From assembly GCF_902459465.1 (NCBI RefSeq), contig NC_047077.1:1860001-1924000 (forward strand): a stretch of 64,000 bases of DNA, in the 5' to 3' direction. The notes beneath the pieces are model-generated. The model was not told where the DNA came from. It saw nothing but the letters and a program-made list of their open reading frames with translations, and did no database searches. Position 1 is the first letter of the stretch, and each line of letters starts with the position of its first letter. A program made the translations under genes and the position numbers. Source of the stretch: Asterias rubens. Its lineage: Eukaryota > Echinodermata > Asteroidea > Forcipulatida > Asteriidae. This document shows, piece by piece, positions 11,101 to 20,854 of this stretch.

Positions 11101-14100
11101 AACCAGGAACACCGGGGTGAACCCCCTTCTCTTTTCGATAAGTGCACTGGGCTCTTCTATGCGTTACACAACACACAGGACCAATGGCCTTATACGTCCC
11201 ATCCGACCAGGGTCAAAGCATCATGGTGTCTTGCTTAAGGACACAGGTGTCATGACTCTCGAACCCACACTCTGCTTATCAGAAACGCCAGAGTTTGAAT
11301 CTGGTGCTGTACTCTTAACCGCTAGGCAATAACACGTACACGTAAGGGGCACTTCTATTTAAGGACGATTTAAATTTGTATTGAAACTTTGCGAAGGGCA
11401 TCACAGCAAAAGTACTGGGCACCAAGGCAATTGCTGTGGGTGCCGTGGGTTATTTCATGGCCGTCACAAGATATGGACAGGAATGATTGACTGTTAAAGG
11501 CAGAGGACACTATTGGTAATTATTCAAAATAATTATTAGCATGACTTTGTAACGAGTAATGGGGAGAGGTTGATAGTATAAAACGAGGTGAGAAACGGTT
11601 GTCTGAAGTGCCATAGTTTTCCAGAAAGAAGTAATTTTCCACGAATTTGATTTTGAGACCTCAAACTTAGAATTTGAGGTATCGAAATCAACCATCTAAA
11701 CGCACACAACTTCATGTGACAAGGGTGTTTTTTCTTTAATTATTTTCTTGCAACTTCGACCGACCGATTGAGAACAAATTTTCACAGGTTTGTTAATTTA
11801 TGTATGTTGAGATACACCAAATGAAAGACTGGTCTTTGACAATTACAAATAGTGTCCACTGTCTTTAAAACTCATGATTAAAGACAATGGCCAAAAGGAA
11901 AACAACAAAATTCTCTCGACAGCCTTCATCAGAATTACCCAGAAGGAAAACAAGTCTTCTCTTTGCCTGGGGCAGAAGTTCCTAATTAGATTTTTCGAAA
12001 CTTTACATCGAATTGTCAATACTTTTATTTTGTAAAAAAAACTTCATAATCAGGATTCATAATGTTTTATAACAGGGTTCACAATGTTTTTATAAAAGTT
12101 ATTGCTTTTATAATAGTGTATACCTGGGCCTACGTAATGTTTTTATAACAGCTTACAAAATAATTATAAAACAGTTACTTACTGTTTCTACACCACTGCT
12201 GTGCGTACATAATGTGTCATCTATAATATAGTGGTTTTATAAGAGTTTATTATGATATTTCTTTGTATTTTTGTAAGGCATATCTGTCTTTTTGATCCAA
12301 TTAATTTCTTTTTTATTGGGATTGCTCTTTAAGAGAGTGATTTAGTTCGCATTTAAGAGCTGCCTAAGCACAAAAAGTAGCTAAGCATAACAAAAGTATG
12401 CTTACCAGAATAAGGTTAACAGCAAAACTACCATGTCACAAGTACTTTTTGTGAATGCTATCCTGCTCATTTTTTTTAATTCTATGTAATTGGGCACAAG
12501 CCAAAGATAATTCTCATTCCAACTTATCCAACATGTCCAAAACCACTTCAAGTTGTCTCAAGTTTGGTGGCTTTAAAAACTCCATAATAAAGCCAGTCAC
12601 TTTGGGGAAGAGGGGGGGGGGAGGTAGTAGTGAGTTTAATTCACTGAGCTATTTAGGACAACTAATAATTGATTTGCCACTGTTTCAAGTTTGTTGGGAG
12701 TTCCTCCACAAGTTTTTTTTCCCCTGGAATTTCATTCTTGAGAGGCGAGTCCACAATTAATATTTCAAATGGCACATCCATTGGAAACTTCTGAAAGGGC
12801 ACCAAGGCAAAGACAAGAGGCCATGACCTCTATGTAACTCCAGGCCTGAGATAATTCCCATCGCAATTTGTCCTCAAGTTTGGTGACTTTAAAAACTCCA
12901 TAATCAAGCCAGTCACTTTGGGGTGGGGGGGGGGCTGGGGCAGGCAGTATTGATCAATCTGAATTGAAATCAGGGAGATGTTGAGTTAGCCTGAAGACCA
13001 AAATTGATTTGACACAGTTTCATGGTTTTTTTTTAAACTTAGACGAGTTCCTCTTTGGCACACATACATGTATAACGCGAATATGCAATTCGTCACACCT
13101 AGAATCGCCAATTTACAAAATTATCAGCTATTTTAATTTAACTTTCATCTGTTTTGTCATGTTGTTTCCAAGGCAACAGGTTCCTTTATAAGTATTTAAA
13201 AGTAGTAATTTCAACATCAAATGCAGTTCCCTTATTTTGTATTCTGTTTGATTTTGATGTGTATATGGTTTGCGGTAACACCAAATGTGTAATGGGTAGA
13301 GTTGGGTGGCATGGTTGGCTTGTGCATAAAGCGCTCGCTTCTCACCAAGGTGACCCCAGGGCCATATGTGAGTTGAGCTGTGCGTTGGTTCTCTGCTGTG
13401 CCACGAGGGTTTTCCAGACCATCTGGTTTTCCTCCCTCTGGAAAAATCAAACACTCTCGATCTTGGCTGTGCTCCGTGGTCATAATGGGTTGATTTGGCT
13501 GGCAGCCAAAGGCGCCCTTGCATACCATCGCAGGTGCGAGTAAGGATGACTATAGCCCCCAATTTTTTATTTTTGTGTGTGAACTCGTCTTGCTATTATG
13601 ATACAACTATTCTACTGCCGCAGAGCTGAAAAATTGTCAGAATTCGGGAGACTTAGAACAGTTAAAAACTGTTGTGCTTATCTACCGTGACTACTACTTC
13701 TGCTTAGTGAACCGAGGAGGCCTCTTGTTAGTTCCGGGGAGTGATTTCTTAATTGGTCTCAATGATATGAATAGTTTGCTCTAGTCATCGTCAGGATTTC
13801 AATAGGATATTCGATTGGATGTATCAGTTGACTCTCATTATTATAACAAGGTCGCTGGGATTGGCCAAACTACCTTTTTAACAGGTATACTGTTATAAGA
13901 GGACAGCAAAACAAAAAGCAGAAATGAGATTTAGGCCTTCAGAATACAACTCTTTAAAGTCAGTGGACACTATTCTCAAAATAATTATCAGCATAAAACC
14001 TGACTTGGTAACGAGTAATGGGGAGCTGTTGATAGTATAAAACATTGTGAGAAACGGCTCCCTCTGAAGTAACATAGTTTTTGAGAAAGAAGTAGTTTTC

Positions 14101-15347
14101 CACGAATTTGATTTCGAGACCTAAGATTTAGAATTCAACCATCTAAAAGCACTTCGTGTATCACAACTTCTATATAAAATAATAAAACTGTGAAAATTTA
14201 GGCTCAATCGGTCATCGGAGTCGGGAGAAAATAACGGGAAAACCCAGCCTTGTTTGTGCACGTTTCGCCATGTCATGACATGAGTTTATAATAAATCTGT
14301 AATTCTCTATATATCGAGAATTGATATTGTTTTAATGTTTTCTCAAAAAGTATTTAAAGCTTTTCATGGAGTAGTATTTTAAGAGAAGTCTTTCACCATT
14401 ACCATCTGTAAACCCTGTAAGTTATTTGTAAATCTGTGAACTTTTAATTTTGTTATCTGTACCGAAAGTGTCCAATGGCTTTAAGCAGAAACCTCTTTAA
14501 ACAGCAGACTCTTTATATAATGAGAGTTGGCTGTATACATTTTAGATTCCCCAGATTATTAGAAAGCTTACTTGTGTACATAATGAGAGACTTCAGAATG
14601 CAGTGTAACTGGTAACCTCTTTACAGTTCTCTTTACAAAGATAGTTGACTGTAAAAATTTCAAACACTTTGTAAGCATGATTTTGTTATTATTTTAGAAT
14701 GAAACAACTAACACACAGGTAGCACATGTTTCGAACTCGTGAGTGAAAAATCAGAAAGTTTCCCTATTGTGTAAAAGATAAACACCAAGTAGAAATCATT
14801 TCGAAGACCCTATTTCAATTCAGCATGCTTTGGCCAAACATCCACAAATTTAGGTCAAGAATTCCCCAGTTTAAAGAAAACAGAGGAGAACCCTGAAGGG
14901 GCACCAAGGCCCAGGCCTGGGCAACAGAGGCCATGGACACTAGGACACTATAAGGTTTGGGTAAATTTGTCTGTATTAACATACCCAAACTAAACAGTGA
15001 ATCGAACAGTTAAAGGAACACGTTGCCTTGGATCGGACAAGTTGGTCTATAAAAAGTGTCTTACCTGTGTACATAAATGTTAAGATGATTTCCATGGCAA
15101 CCGGATCCACTCCGTGAATCTCAATGTGATTCTTGGCCGTTTCTTTCATCCCGTTGGTGAACATCGCTCGTAGATACGGTGAACACCCCGCCAGAACGAC
15201 CTTATGCGCGTGGAAAATCTGATCCTCCAGGCACAAGACGATATCGCACAGGTCTTGTTTTTGCCGTAGTTCATTCATGACGCTGAAGGCACTGTGCGTG
15301 TGCAAAGTGATCGTATAGGTACGGGAGTGGATCATTTTAAGATGCAT
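5101..15347 (-). CDS. KLHL-family BTB-BACK-Kelch protein (569 aa, seven exons)
   Basis: Exons read downwards: 15347-15065, 10097-9969, 9255-8747, 8140-7909, 6923-6783, 6049-5857, 5323-5101. All junctions are GT-AG and in phase. The first ATG (15347) has a poor context; ATG 15335 is an alternative, and an upstream coding exon cannot be excluded. Residues about 17-133 form a BTB domain (MNELRQKQDLCDIVL, AHKVVLAGCSPYLRAMFT, LDASNCLGI), about 138-250 a BACK domain, and 277-569 six Kelch repeats with GG pairs at IYVVGG, LYAVGG, LYALGG, VYVAGG, IYAFGG and IYVMGG. The length is typical of the family. Known members act as substrate adaptors of cullin-3 ubiquitin ligases, the BTB binding CUL3 and the propeller the substrate; some bind actin. 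The substrate here is unknown. The sequence looks like the KLHL/IPP group, but no orthologue is assigned. The protein ends directly after the sixth blade. Confidence 0.94.
5540..5820. repeat. Degenerate TTTGTAACTTT minisatellite in KLHL intron 6
   Basis: Many imperfect direct copies of TTTGTAACTTT-type words fill the intron between the last two KLHL coding exons. Non-coding. Confidence 0.65.
6108..6190 (-). mobile_element. S2 SINE-like copy in a KLHL intron
   Basis: The minus strand reads CTAGACAGCTCAGTTGGTAG (A box) then CCAGAGGTCGTTGGTTCAAA (B box), ending in CCAGCCCCAGTCAAATTTTC. Same family as 32330-32455 and 57057-57180. Confidence 0.65.
7027..7388. mobile_element. Foldback MITE, family M1 (copy 1), flanked by TTAA/TCAA
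   Basis: Left TTAA then AGGAACACGTTGCCTTGG; right end is its reverse complement followed by TCAA. Arms of well over 100 bp are inverted copies, meeting near CTCCCATAAATGGCCGACCG. No ORF of substance. It lies in a KLHL intron. Confidence 0.8.
7785..7878 (-). mobile_element. S3 SINE-like copy (tRNA-Leu/Ser-like)
   Basis: The minus strand reads GGAGTGACGCGGTAGAGCGG, a long variable arm, and GTGTGGGTTCAAGTCCCGGT. A GACTCAA anticodon-like region and long extra arm suggest a class II tRNA ancestor, Leu or Ser. Other copies are at 8462, 11034 and 20405. Confidence 0.6.
8462..8570 (-). mobile_element. S3 SINE-like copy
   Basis: Same order of motifs as the copy at 7785 but more diverged, with GGTTTCGAGTCCCAGTTGTG on the minus strand. 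It sits in the KLHL intron between coding exons 3 and 4. Confidence 0.55.
9478..9540 (-). mobile_element. tRNA-like SINE fragment
   Basis: The minus strand has CTAGCCAAGTGGTTAGACTG and AAGGTTGTGGGTTCTATGCC, an A-box and B-box order. No acceptor-stem pairing, so not called as a tRNA gene. Confidence 0.45.
10415..10600 (+). mobile_element. S1 SINE-like copy (best A and B boxes)
   Basis: Contains CGGTAGTCCAGTTTGTAAGA (A-box side) and GTGGGTTCGAATCCCACC (B box at about 10498-10508), then a shared tail CTATGCCTGTGA, TTCACAGGACTC and AGTACTA. Parallel copies: 33270-33425 and 33725-33885; a triplicated tail is at 677-950. Confidence 0.7.
11034..11335 (-). mobile_element. S3 SINE-like element, nearly full length (about 300 bp)
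   Basis: The tRNA-like head lies at the right end on the minus strand (TAGCGGTTAAGAGTACAGCA, B box GTTCGAGAGTCATGAC). The body continues left through CCTGTGTCCTTAAGCAAGAC, GGACGTATAAGGCC and a region with CACCATGTAATGG, which is also found as a fragment at about 6640-6700. Body fragments also occur at about 23230-23285. Confidence 0.65.
11494..11868. mobile_element. Foldback MITE, family M2 (copy 1), TTAA on both sides
   Basis: Starts TTAA then AGGCAGAGGACACTATTGG and ends CCAAT-like AATAGTGTCCACTGTCTT then TAA. The interior has paired halves such as CTCAAACTTAGAATTTGAGG. About 375 bp, no ORF of substance. It lies in KLHL intron 1. Confidence 0.8.
13312..13530 (+). mobile_element. S4 SINE-like copy
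   Basis: Begins with a tRNA-like GGTTGGCTTGTGCATAAAGC, then CTCACCAAGGTGACCCCAG, followed by a body with CCAGACCATCTGGTTTTCCT. The body resembles the conserved GGTTTTCC-type central segment of several invertebrate SINEs; that link is from memory and inferred. A diverged relative may lie at 33425-33610. Confidence 0.55.
13954..14484. mobile_element. Hybrid TTAA-flanked foldback element (M2 left part, M3 right part)
   Basis: The left end (TTAA, AGTCAGTGGACACTATTCTC, AACGAGTAATGGGGAGC) is M2. The right end (CTGTACCGAAAGTGTCCAAT, GGCTTTAA) is M3. The switch occurs around 14130-14230, near the GGCTCAATCGGTCATCGGAG region that both families share. At about 531 bp it is longer than either parent. 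Confidence 0.7.
15010..15058. mobile_element. M1 MITE end, truncated next to the KLHL first coding exon
   Basis: TTAA then AGGAACACGTTGCCTTGG and GTTGGTCTATAAAAAG match the M1 left end, then the match stops within about ten bases of the splice donor of the first KLHL coding exon (exon boundary at 15065). Confidence 0.65.
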
Positions 15348-15374
15348 GTAGGCTGGGCGCTGAACACAGCTTGC

Positions 15375-15605
15375 TCGTTGACCAATCTTCAAATTTATAT
15401 TTCTCCGGCAAAGGTAGAGTTCTGACAGTTTGTTTTGAAACAATGCGACAACCTTTTGGGTGCGATACAAAATTATAGAGAATCCATTGGCATGATTGAC
15501 TAATCTTCAAATTTATATTTTTCTTCAACAAGGGTAGAGTTTTGATAGTTGGGTTTGAAACAATGCCACAACCTTTTGGGTGCGATATAAATTATAAAGA
15601 ATCCA
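15375..15605. repeat. Two-copy tandem duplication (about 115-120 bp) next to the KLHL start
   Basis: ATCTTCAAATTTATATTT, AGGTAGAGTT, TTTGAAACAATG and CAACCTTTTGGGTGCGAT occur in the same order twice. The copy nearer the gene runs up to the first coding exon, so this is probably 5' UTR or upstream sequence rather than coding. Confidence 0.8.
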
Positions 15606-15843
15606 TTACCATGGTAACAGCTTTCAAAGTATGAGCCTGCTCTTTATCTGCAGGCTTCCGATGTGGTTTATTTTTATCAACAAATTAATGTTTTCGCCTG
15701 AATGCTACTGGGGGTGGGGGTGATGATGCATCAATCACTGCATTGTTAACAGCCAACGTTTATTAGCCTTGAATGAAGAAAACAAAGCTTATCTTTGGCA
15801 GAATGGAATACAAAGGTTTCTCTGATTGACGTTTTCTTCAAGC

Positions 15844-16085
15844 GATTCTTTTCCCCCTGAGACTCGTGTTTTAGATTGATGCGTACAAATCAACTAAACC
15901 CACTGAAATCTCGCACTAGAACAAATGATTCTTTTTTCCACAGAGACTTGTGTTTTAGATTGATGCATAAAAATTAACTAAAACCCACTGAAATCTTGTG
16001 TTAGAACAAACGATTCTTTTTTCCACAGAGACTTGTGATTTAGATTGATGCGTAGGAATCAACTAAAACCCTCTGAAACCTCTCA
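15844..16085. repeat. Three-copy tandem repeat, about 84-bp unit
   Basis: Copies start near 15844, 15927 and 16012. Each contains GATTCTTTT, GAGACTTGTGTTTTAGATTG and AACTAAAACCCACTGAAA. It lies about 0.5 kb upstream of the KLHL start. Confidence 0.8.
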
Positions 16086-17384
16086 CTGGAAATTCTAAAG
16101 GTTGGCGAGTTCACTCTGTTGGAATAGACTGAATGGCATTTAGCGAGTATCAGACGAGCCTTGGTTTGGCGATAATTTCTCTACCCCTAGCCTAACCTTA
16201 ACAAGACGTGCATGACAAAGGCACATGTATTTTCCTCATCACTGTGCACCATACATGAATATTCATAACATGACATCATCATAATGACACCTTTTTACGC
16301 ATTTAAAGGCAACAGGGGATTTTTGATTACTCAACACGTAGATGACGATCCCTTCATCTCAAACGAATAGTTGGCGATGGTGACAATTGCTTATAACATC
16401 TCTTGTGTCGGGTCGTACACTGTGTGACTAACTATATTACATTTTCTCTCAACTGCGATGTGAATTTTTCCCCGTTAATGACTGTGGAAATGCATGATTC
16501 ATGGTGAATTTAGCGTAGAATTCACAGCTATTGATGTGGAGTCTAGTAGAGGGGATGCTCAGCTCATTACACATTCACCATACAGTCGGCGTGTCATTCG
16601 TCCATGGCCGTGCTGGAAATATAAATGATCAAAATAGACCATAAAAAGTTAAATTTTGTAGCAGTTGAGAAAATATTATTGTATACATCTCTTGATGAAT
16701 GATAAACTGTAGTGGATGTAAAAATATTGAATTCAAGTTTAGTTTGAATGGACCCCGAGGCCACAATGACCCCATTAACCAACAATGGCCACAATTAAAA
16801 TGGGCCTCTCCGGACATTTAAAATAGTTAACGTTAACAAAATTCAATTTAGAAAAAAATCTTCTTTACAATTGTTGTGACCCGTCCACTTATCCCAAATT
16901 ACTGAATGGCTTCTTAATATAATCTATACACTATAACAAAACAGTACCTCAAATGATGCAGTTATTTTAGGTCAAAGGTCTCCATCATCAGTAGTTTTAA
17001 TTGTCATTTCCTGGCTTAAACAAACAATTTGTAGTTTAATCAGGACTTAAATTAAAGGTCTTGACCAGCTGGGTATTTTGTTCTCTTTTTGTTTGTTATA
17101 ATAAAAACAAATTTAAAAATAACTGAATCTAAAACTTCAGTAATTTCTTACGACCCACCCAACACCCACATAAAAACCAAAACAATTAGTAAGGGGATGG
17201 CTTTTTGGGGCATCCTTTGATAGTCCTGTCATTTATTTTTCTTCTTCATGGTTTATACTAAATTATTGTTTTCTTGAAATATTCCTCTGTCATTGCAAAT
17301 AAATTCAAACCAAATCAAATCAATGAATATCCATGAAACGATGCGAGTTACACAAAAGAGAAAATGAGAAACTTAATTTCTTAG

Positions 17385-17560
17385 AGTTGCTTAAGCAGAA
17401 AACAGTGCTTAAGAAGCTTCTGCTCAACAAAAATAAGCAAGAATACCAGTTACAGATAGTACACATGACAGTACCATATGGCTGGTAACCTTATTCTGGT
17501 AAGCAAGGTTCTGTTGTGCTTAGCCATTTCTTGTACGTAAGCAGCTTTAGGAGTTCGTGC
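17385..17560. repeat. M8-like foldback repeat
   Basis: GAGTTGCTTAAGCAGAAAAC at the left and GTACGTAAGCAGCTTTAGGA at the right are rough reverse complements, with GGTAACCTTATTCTGGTAAG inside, as in copies at 12354 and 25320. Confidence 0.5.
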
Positions 17561-17713
17561 CCTGGAAAATCATTCGAGAATGAACAGAGAAAATTTAATC
17601 ACGACGTTCATGCAGTATAAACAATTTGTTAATTCCCAAACAGCAATATTAGTTTTATATTGCCAATTTCCTGCAGCCTGGCCCTACTTCATGTACTTTA
17701 CCACAAAATAATT

Positions 17714-18080
17714 GGTAATTGTCAGAGACCAGTATTCTCACTTGGTGTATCCCAACATGCATAAATTAACAAATCTGTGAAAAATTTGACTCTAATTGTT
17801 CATCAAAGTTGCAAGAGAAAAACAAAAGAAAAACACACTTGTTGCACAATTAATTTGAGTGCTTTCAGATGCATTGGGGGCCTAATAAAAGGCTTCAGGC
17901 CTGAAGTCTTTTTATATTTGAGTGAGAAGTTACTCTTTCTCAAAAACTATGCCACTTTAATAAAAGGAGCCATTTCTCACAATGTTTTATACTATGAACA
18001 GCTCTCCATTGCTCATTACCAAGTGAGTTTTTATGCTAATAGTTATTTTGAGTCATTACAAATAGTGTCCAGCCGTTGAT
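17714..18080. mobile_element. M2 foldback copy, ends degraded
   Basis: Contains GGTAATTGTCAGAGACCAGT at the left and CATTACAAATAGTGTCCAGC at the right, with the usual internal AATGTTTTATACTATGAAC and TTGCTCATTACCAAGT. An apparent 100-codon frame inside is a by-product. Confidence 0.65.
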
Positions 18081-20404
18081 TTCACCCAAGTAATCTCGTG
18101 ACTTAGGACAAGTCCAAGCCTTAAACTGTAACATGTAAACCTTAAGATTAATCATAAGTTAGGCCTGTAGTTACTCGTCCGAACTTGAGATAGGATTAAT
18201 CCTAGCGTTTTGTGAAATTGGCTGCAGTGCCTTTAATCGTTAAAATCAATTCCTGTTATTACTGTGTACTCTGTTTAAGTTGGTCAACAGTGCTGTCATA
18301 ATATTAGAATCTTGTTGCCTGTAGGATGTTTGTTCTATGTAGGACCCTCTGTACATCACTCCCAGATCACTTTCATAGTGGTTGTAGGCTCTTCCTTTTC
18401 TAAACACGATATTTAATTATAACAAGTTCGCAGACAGTGGGGGAGTTGTTTGTAGTAGGTTGTTTGTGAAGTACTCTGTAAACAGGTTTTAAAATTTATC
18501 TGGGGGTTGTTTTGAGTGAAATCTGAGATATATATTTATGGACTCTGGAACGGGAGGTTTTTTAAATCTTTGGAATTTAGGATTATTGTTGAATTAGGTC
18601 GGTCAAAATGAAAAGATTTTTAATGTTGTTGTAATGTCATATTTTCTTCTATCTTAAATTTGTTTTCCTAGTAATTTTTACTCACAGACCCTTGAAACTC
18701 AACCATTTGGCTGAATTTATCTCACCGTGATTAAAAAAATAACCAAAACAAATAATAAAAGAAGAGAGTAAAAAATATATAGAAAATAATTAACAAAATT
18801 AATTAATGAATTAATAACAAATTAAAGGAAAAAAAGTAAACTAAAAATCTAAACGAAGTAATAAACAATAAATGAGTAAATTTATTTAATAAGAGTTAAC
18901 ACAACTCACTAAAGAGAAACAAATACATAAAAAATTACCAACAAGATAAAATCCACAGAATTAGTTGGCCTATTGCTCATGTAGCCTTTCTCGGGCATCT
19001 GATCATTCTAGGCAAGATTTTTTTTTCTGTTATTATTTTCGTGTAACTTCGTTGACCAATTGAGCCAAAATCTTCATAGGTTTGTTATTTTATCCATGTA
19101 TGTTTGGATACACAAAAGTGAGAATACTGGTCTTTGACAATTACCAAAAGTACACCCTATACCTTTAAATTGGAGAGGTGTGATGTACACATTAAAATTG
19201 TAGTTCAAAACGCCCTTTTAAAATTTGCATAAATTTACTATTAGGCCTACTAATAATTTTGAGTATTGAATTTATAGCATACATCTTTAAAATGGACAGC
19301 GCAACACATCCCCAAAAGACAATGCATTATACATTGCACGTCCATATGACGTTAGCGTGCACATAGTTTATGCAACACACATGTGTTCAACAGTGCCATT
19401 ATGTACGGAAAAAATTTAGCTCTAGAATCGTTGCAGGCATATTGAAGAGAGGAGGTTCATTTTGTATGTCAGTGATTGCTGTGCTGTGCTTGCGTCAGGT
19501 TAACATAGCATTGTGTGCTTTCAGATGCCTAAGGACTGTCATTGTCAAAGCCTTTCTTAGATTCAAATCTAGTGGTGTATTAAATTACCTCTTTCTTTAA
19601 AACTACATTACAGTACTTCAAGGGGGTCTTTTCTAATGTTTTAGAAATATTTTAATACCCTGCACCCCATTGGCATGGTATAAGATTGCTGCCAGAGCTC
19701 TATTAACTGAGCTATCTAGCCCAACATATGTTAGCGTTATCCCTATTTTGTCAATATTTTGTTTAGGGGTGCCAGTCAGAGGCCAAATTCAACCTTCAAC
19801 CAAATTCAACTGCGGTATATAAATAACCATGGATCACACCTAGCTCTATGATAATTTTATCCAAGTCTACGCACATGTGTACCATGGAGCTATACAGAAA
19901 GGACTCTGTGGTAACACATTCAATGAATAATTCATAACCAGCCGACAAAGTGACTACATTTTGTGTGATTGAAACCAATGTGAAGACTGACTTGTTACTT
20001 TCTGCTTTAAAAGTTTTTGTTCCCCTTCATGTATTTTAAATGTATTCTACAAACCAATCAATCATTTATAACTGTTTCTGCCAATGTTCGAAGTGCTGTA
20101 AAACAATGATGTTTCAGTAGACTAACCTAGAACAGACGTTGTCAATCATAATACATAGATCATGTTGTCAATAAAAACACAGCTCAAATTTCAGGGCAAT
20201 TTTGCCCCCCCAAATGTCAACAACTTTCTGCCACTGTGTTACAATGCGTTTAACTGGTTTTTGTTTAAAAAGCATCATGTATAAGATTGATCTCATAGGT
20301 CTATTTCTAGGGGTATTTTATTCATTAGAATTGAACTTAGGTATTTTATCAGACTCAAATCAACATTTTAACACAGTTTGTGTTTGTTTGAGATGTTACT
20401 CATC

Positions 20405-20488
20405 AGTATTGGCGTGTCGTGGCCAAGCAGATAAGAGCACTGGACTTAAGCTCAACTGTGTTTCTAAACAGAAGAGTGTGGGTTCAAA
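20405..20488 (+). mobile_element. S3 SINE-like head
   Basis: GTGTCGTGGCCAAGCAGATA (A box), GACTTAAGCTCAAC and GAAGAGTGTGGGTTCAAATT (B box) follow in tRNA order. The M2 element at 20489 begins at the TTAA directly after its B box. Confidence 0.6.
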
Positions 20489-20854
20489 TTAAAGACACTG
20501 GACACATTGGTACTTGTCAAAGATCAGTCTTCTCACTTGGTCAACATATAATGCATAAAATAACAAACATGTGAAAATTTGACTTGATTGGTCGTCGGAG
20601 TTGCGAGATAACTATGAAAGAAAAAAACACCCTTGTCACACGAAGTTGTGTGCTTTCAGAAGCTTGATTCAAATTCTAAACTTCAGGTCTCAAAATCAAA
20701 TTCGTGGAAAATTACTTCTTTCTCGAAAACTACATTACTTCAGAGGGAGCCGTTTCTCACAATGTTTTATACTATCAACCTCTCCCTATTACTCGTTACC
20801 AAATGAGGTTTTATGATGATAATTATTTTGAGTAAGTGTGTACACTGCCTTTAA
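20489..20854. mobile_element. M2 foldback MITE, inserted at the end of a SINE head
   Basis: TTAA, AGACACTGGACACATTGG at the left and GTGTACACTGCCTTTAA at the right; interior as in other M2 copies. The left TTAA overlaps the B box of the S3 fragment, so the MITE apparently jumped into the SINE. Confidence 0.7.

Noticed and set aside
13128..13562. Overlapping frames of 129 and 144 codons on both strands
   Set aside because: Both cover an S4 SINE-like copy; no known protein is seen and both strands are open.
15348..15470. Longer N-terminus of the KLHL protein
   Set aside because: The open frame continues upstream only from a TTG at 15470, not an ATG, and enters a tandem duplication whose copies diverge like non-coding DNA.
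17777..18079. 100-codon plus-strand frame
   Set aside because: It lies wholly within an M2 MITE copy.
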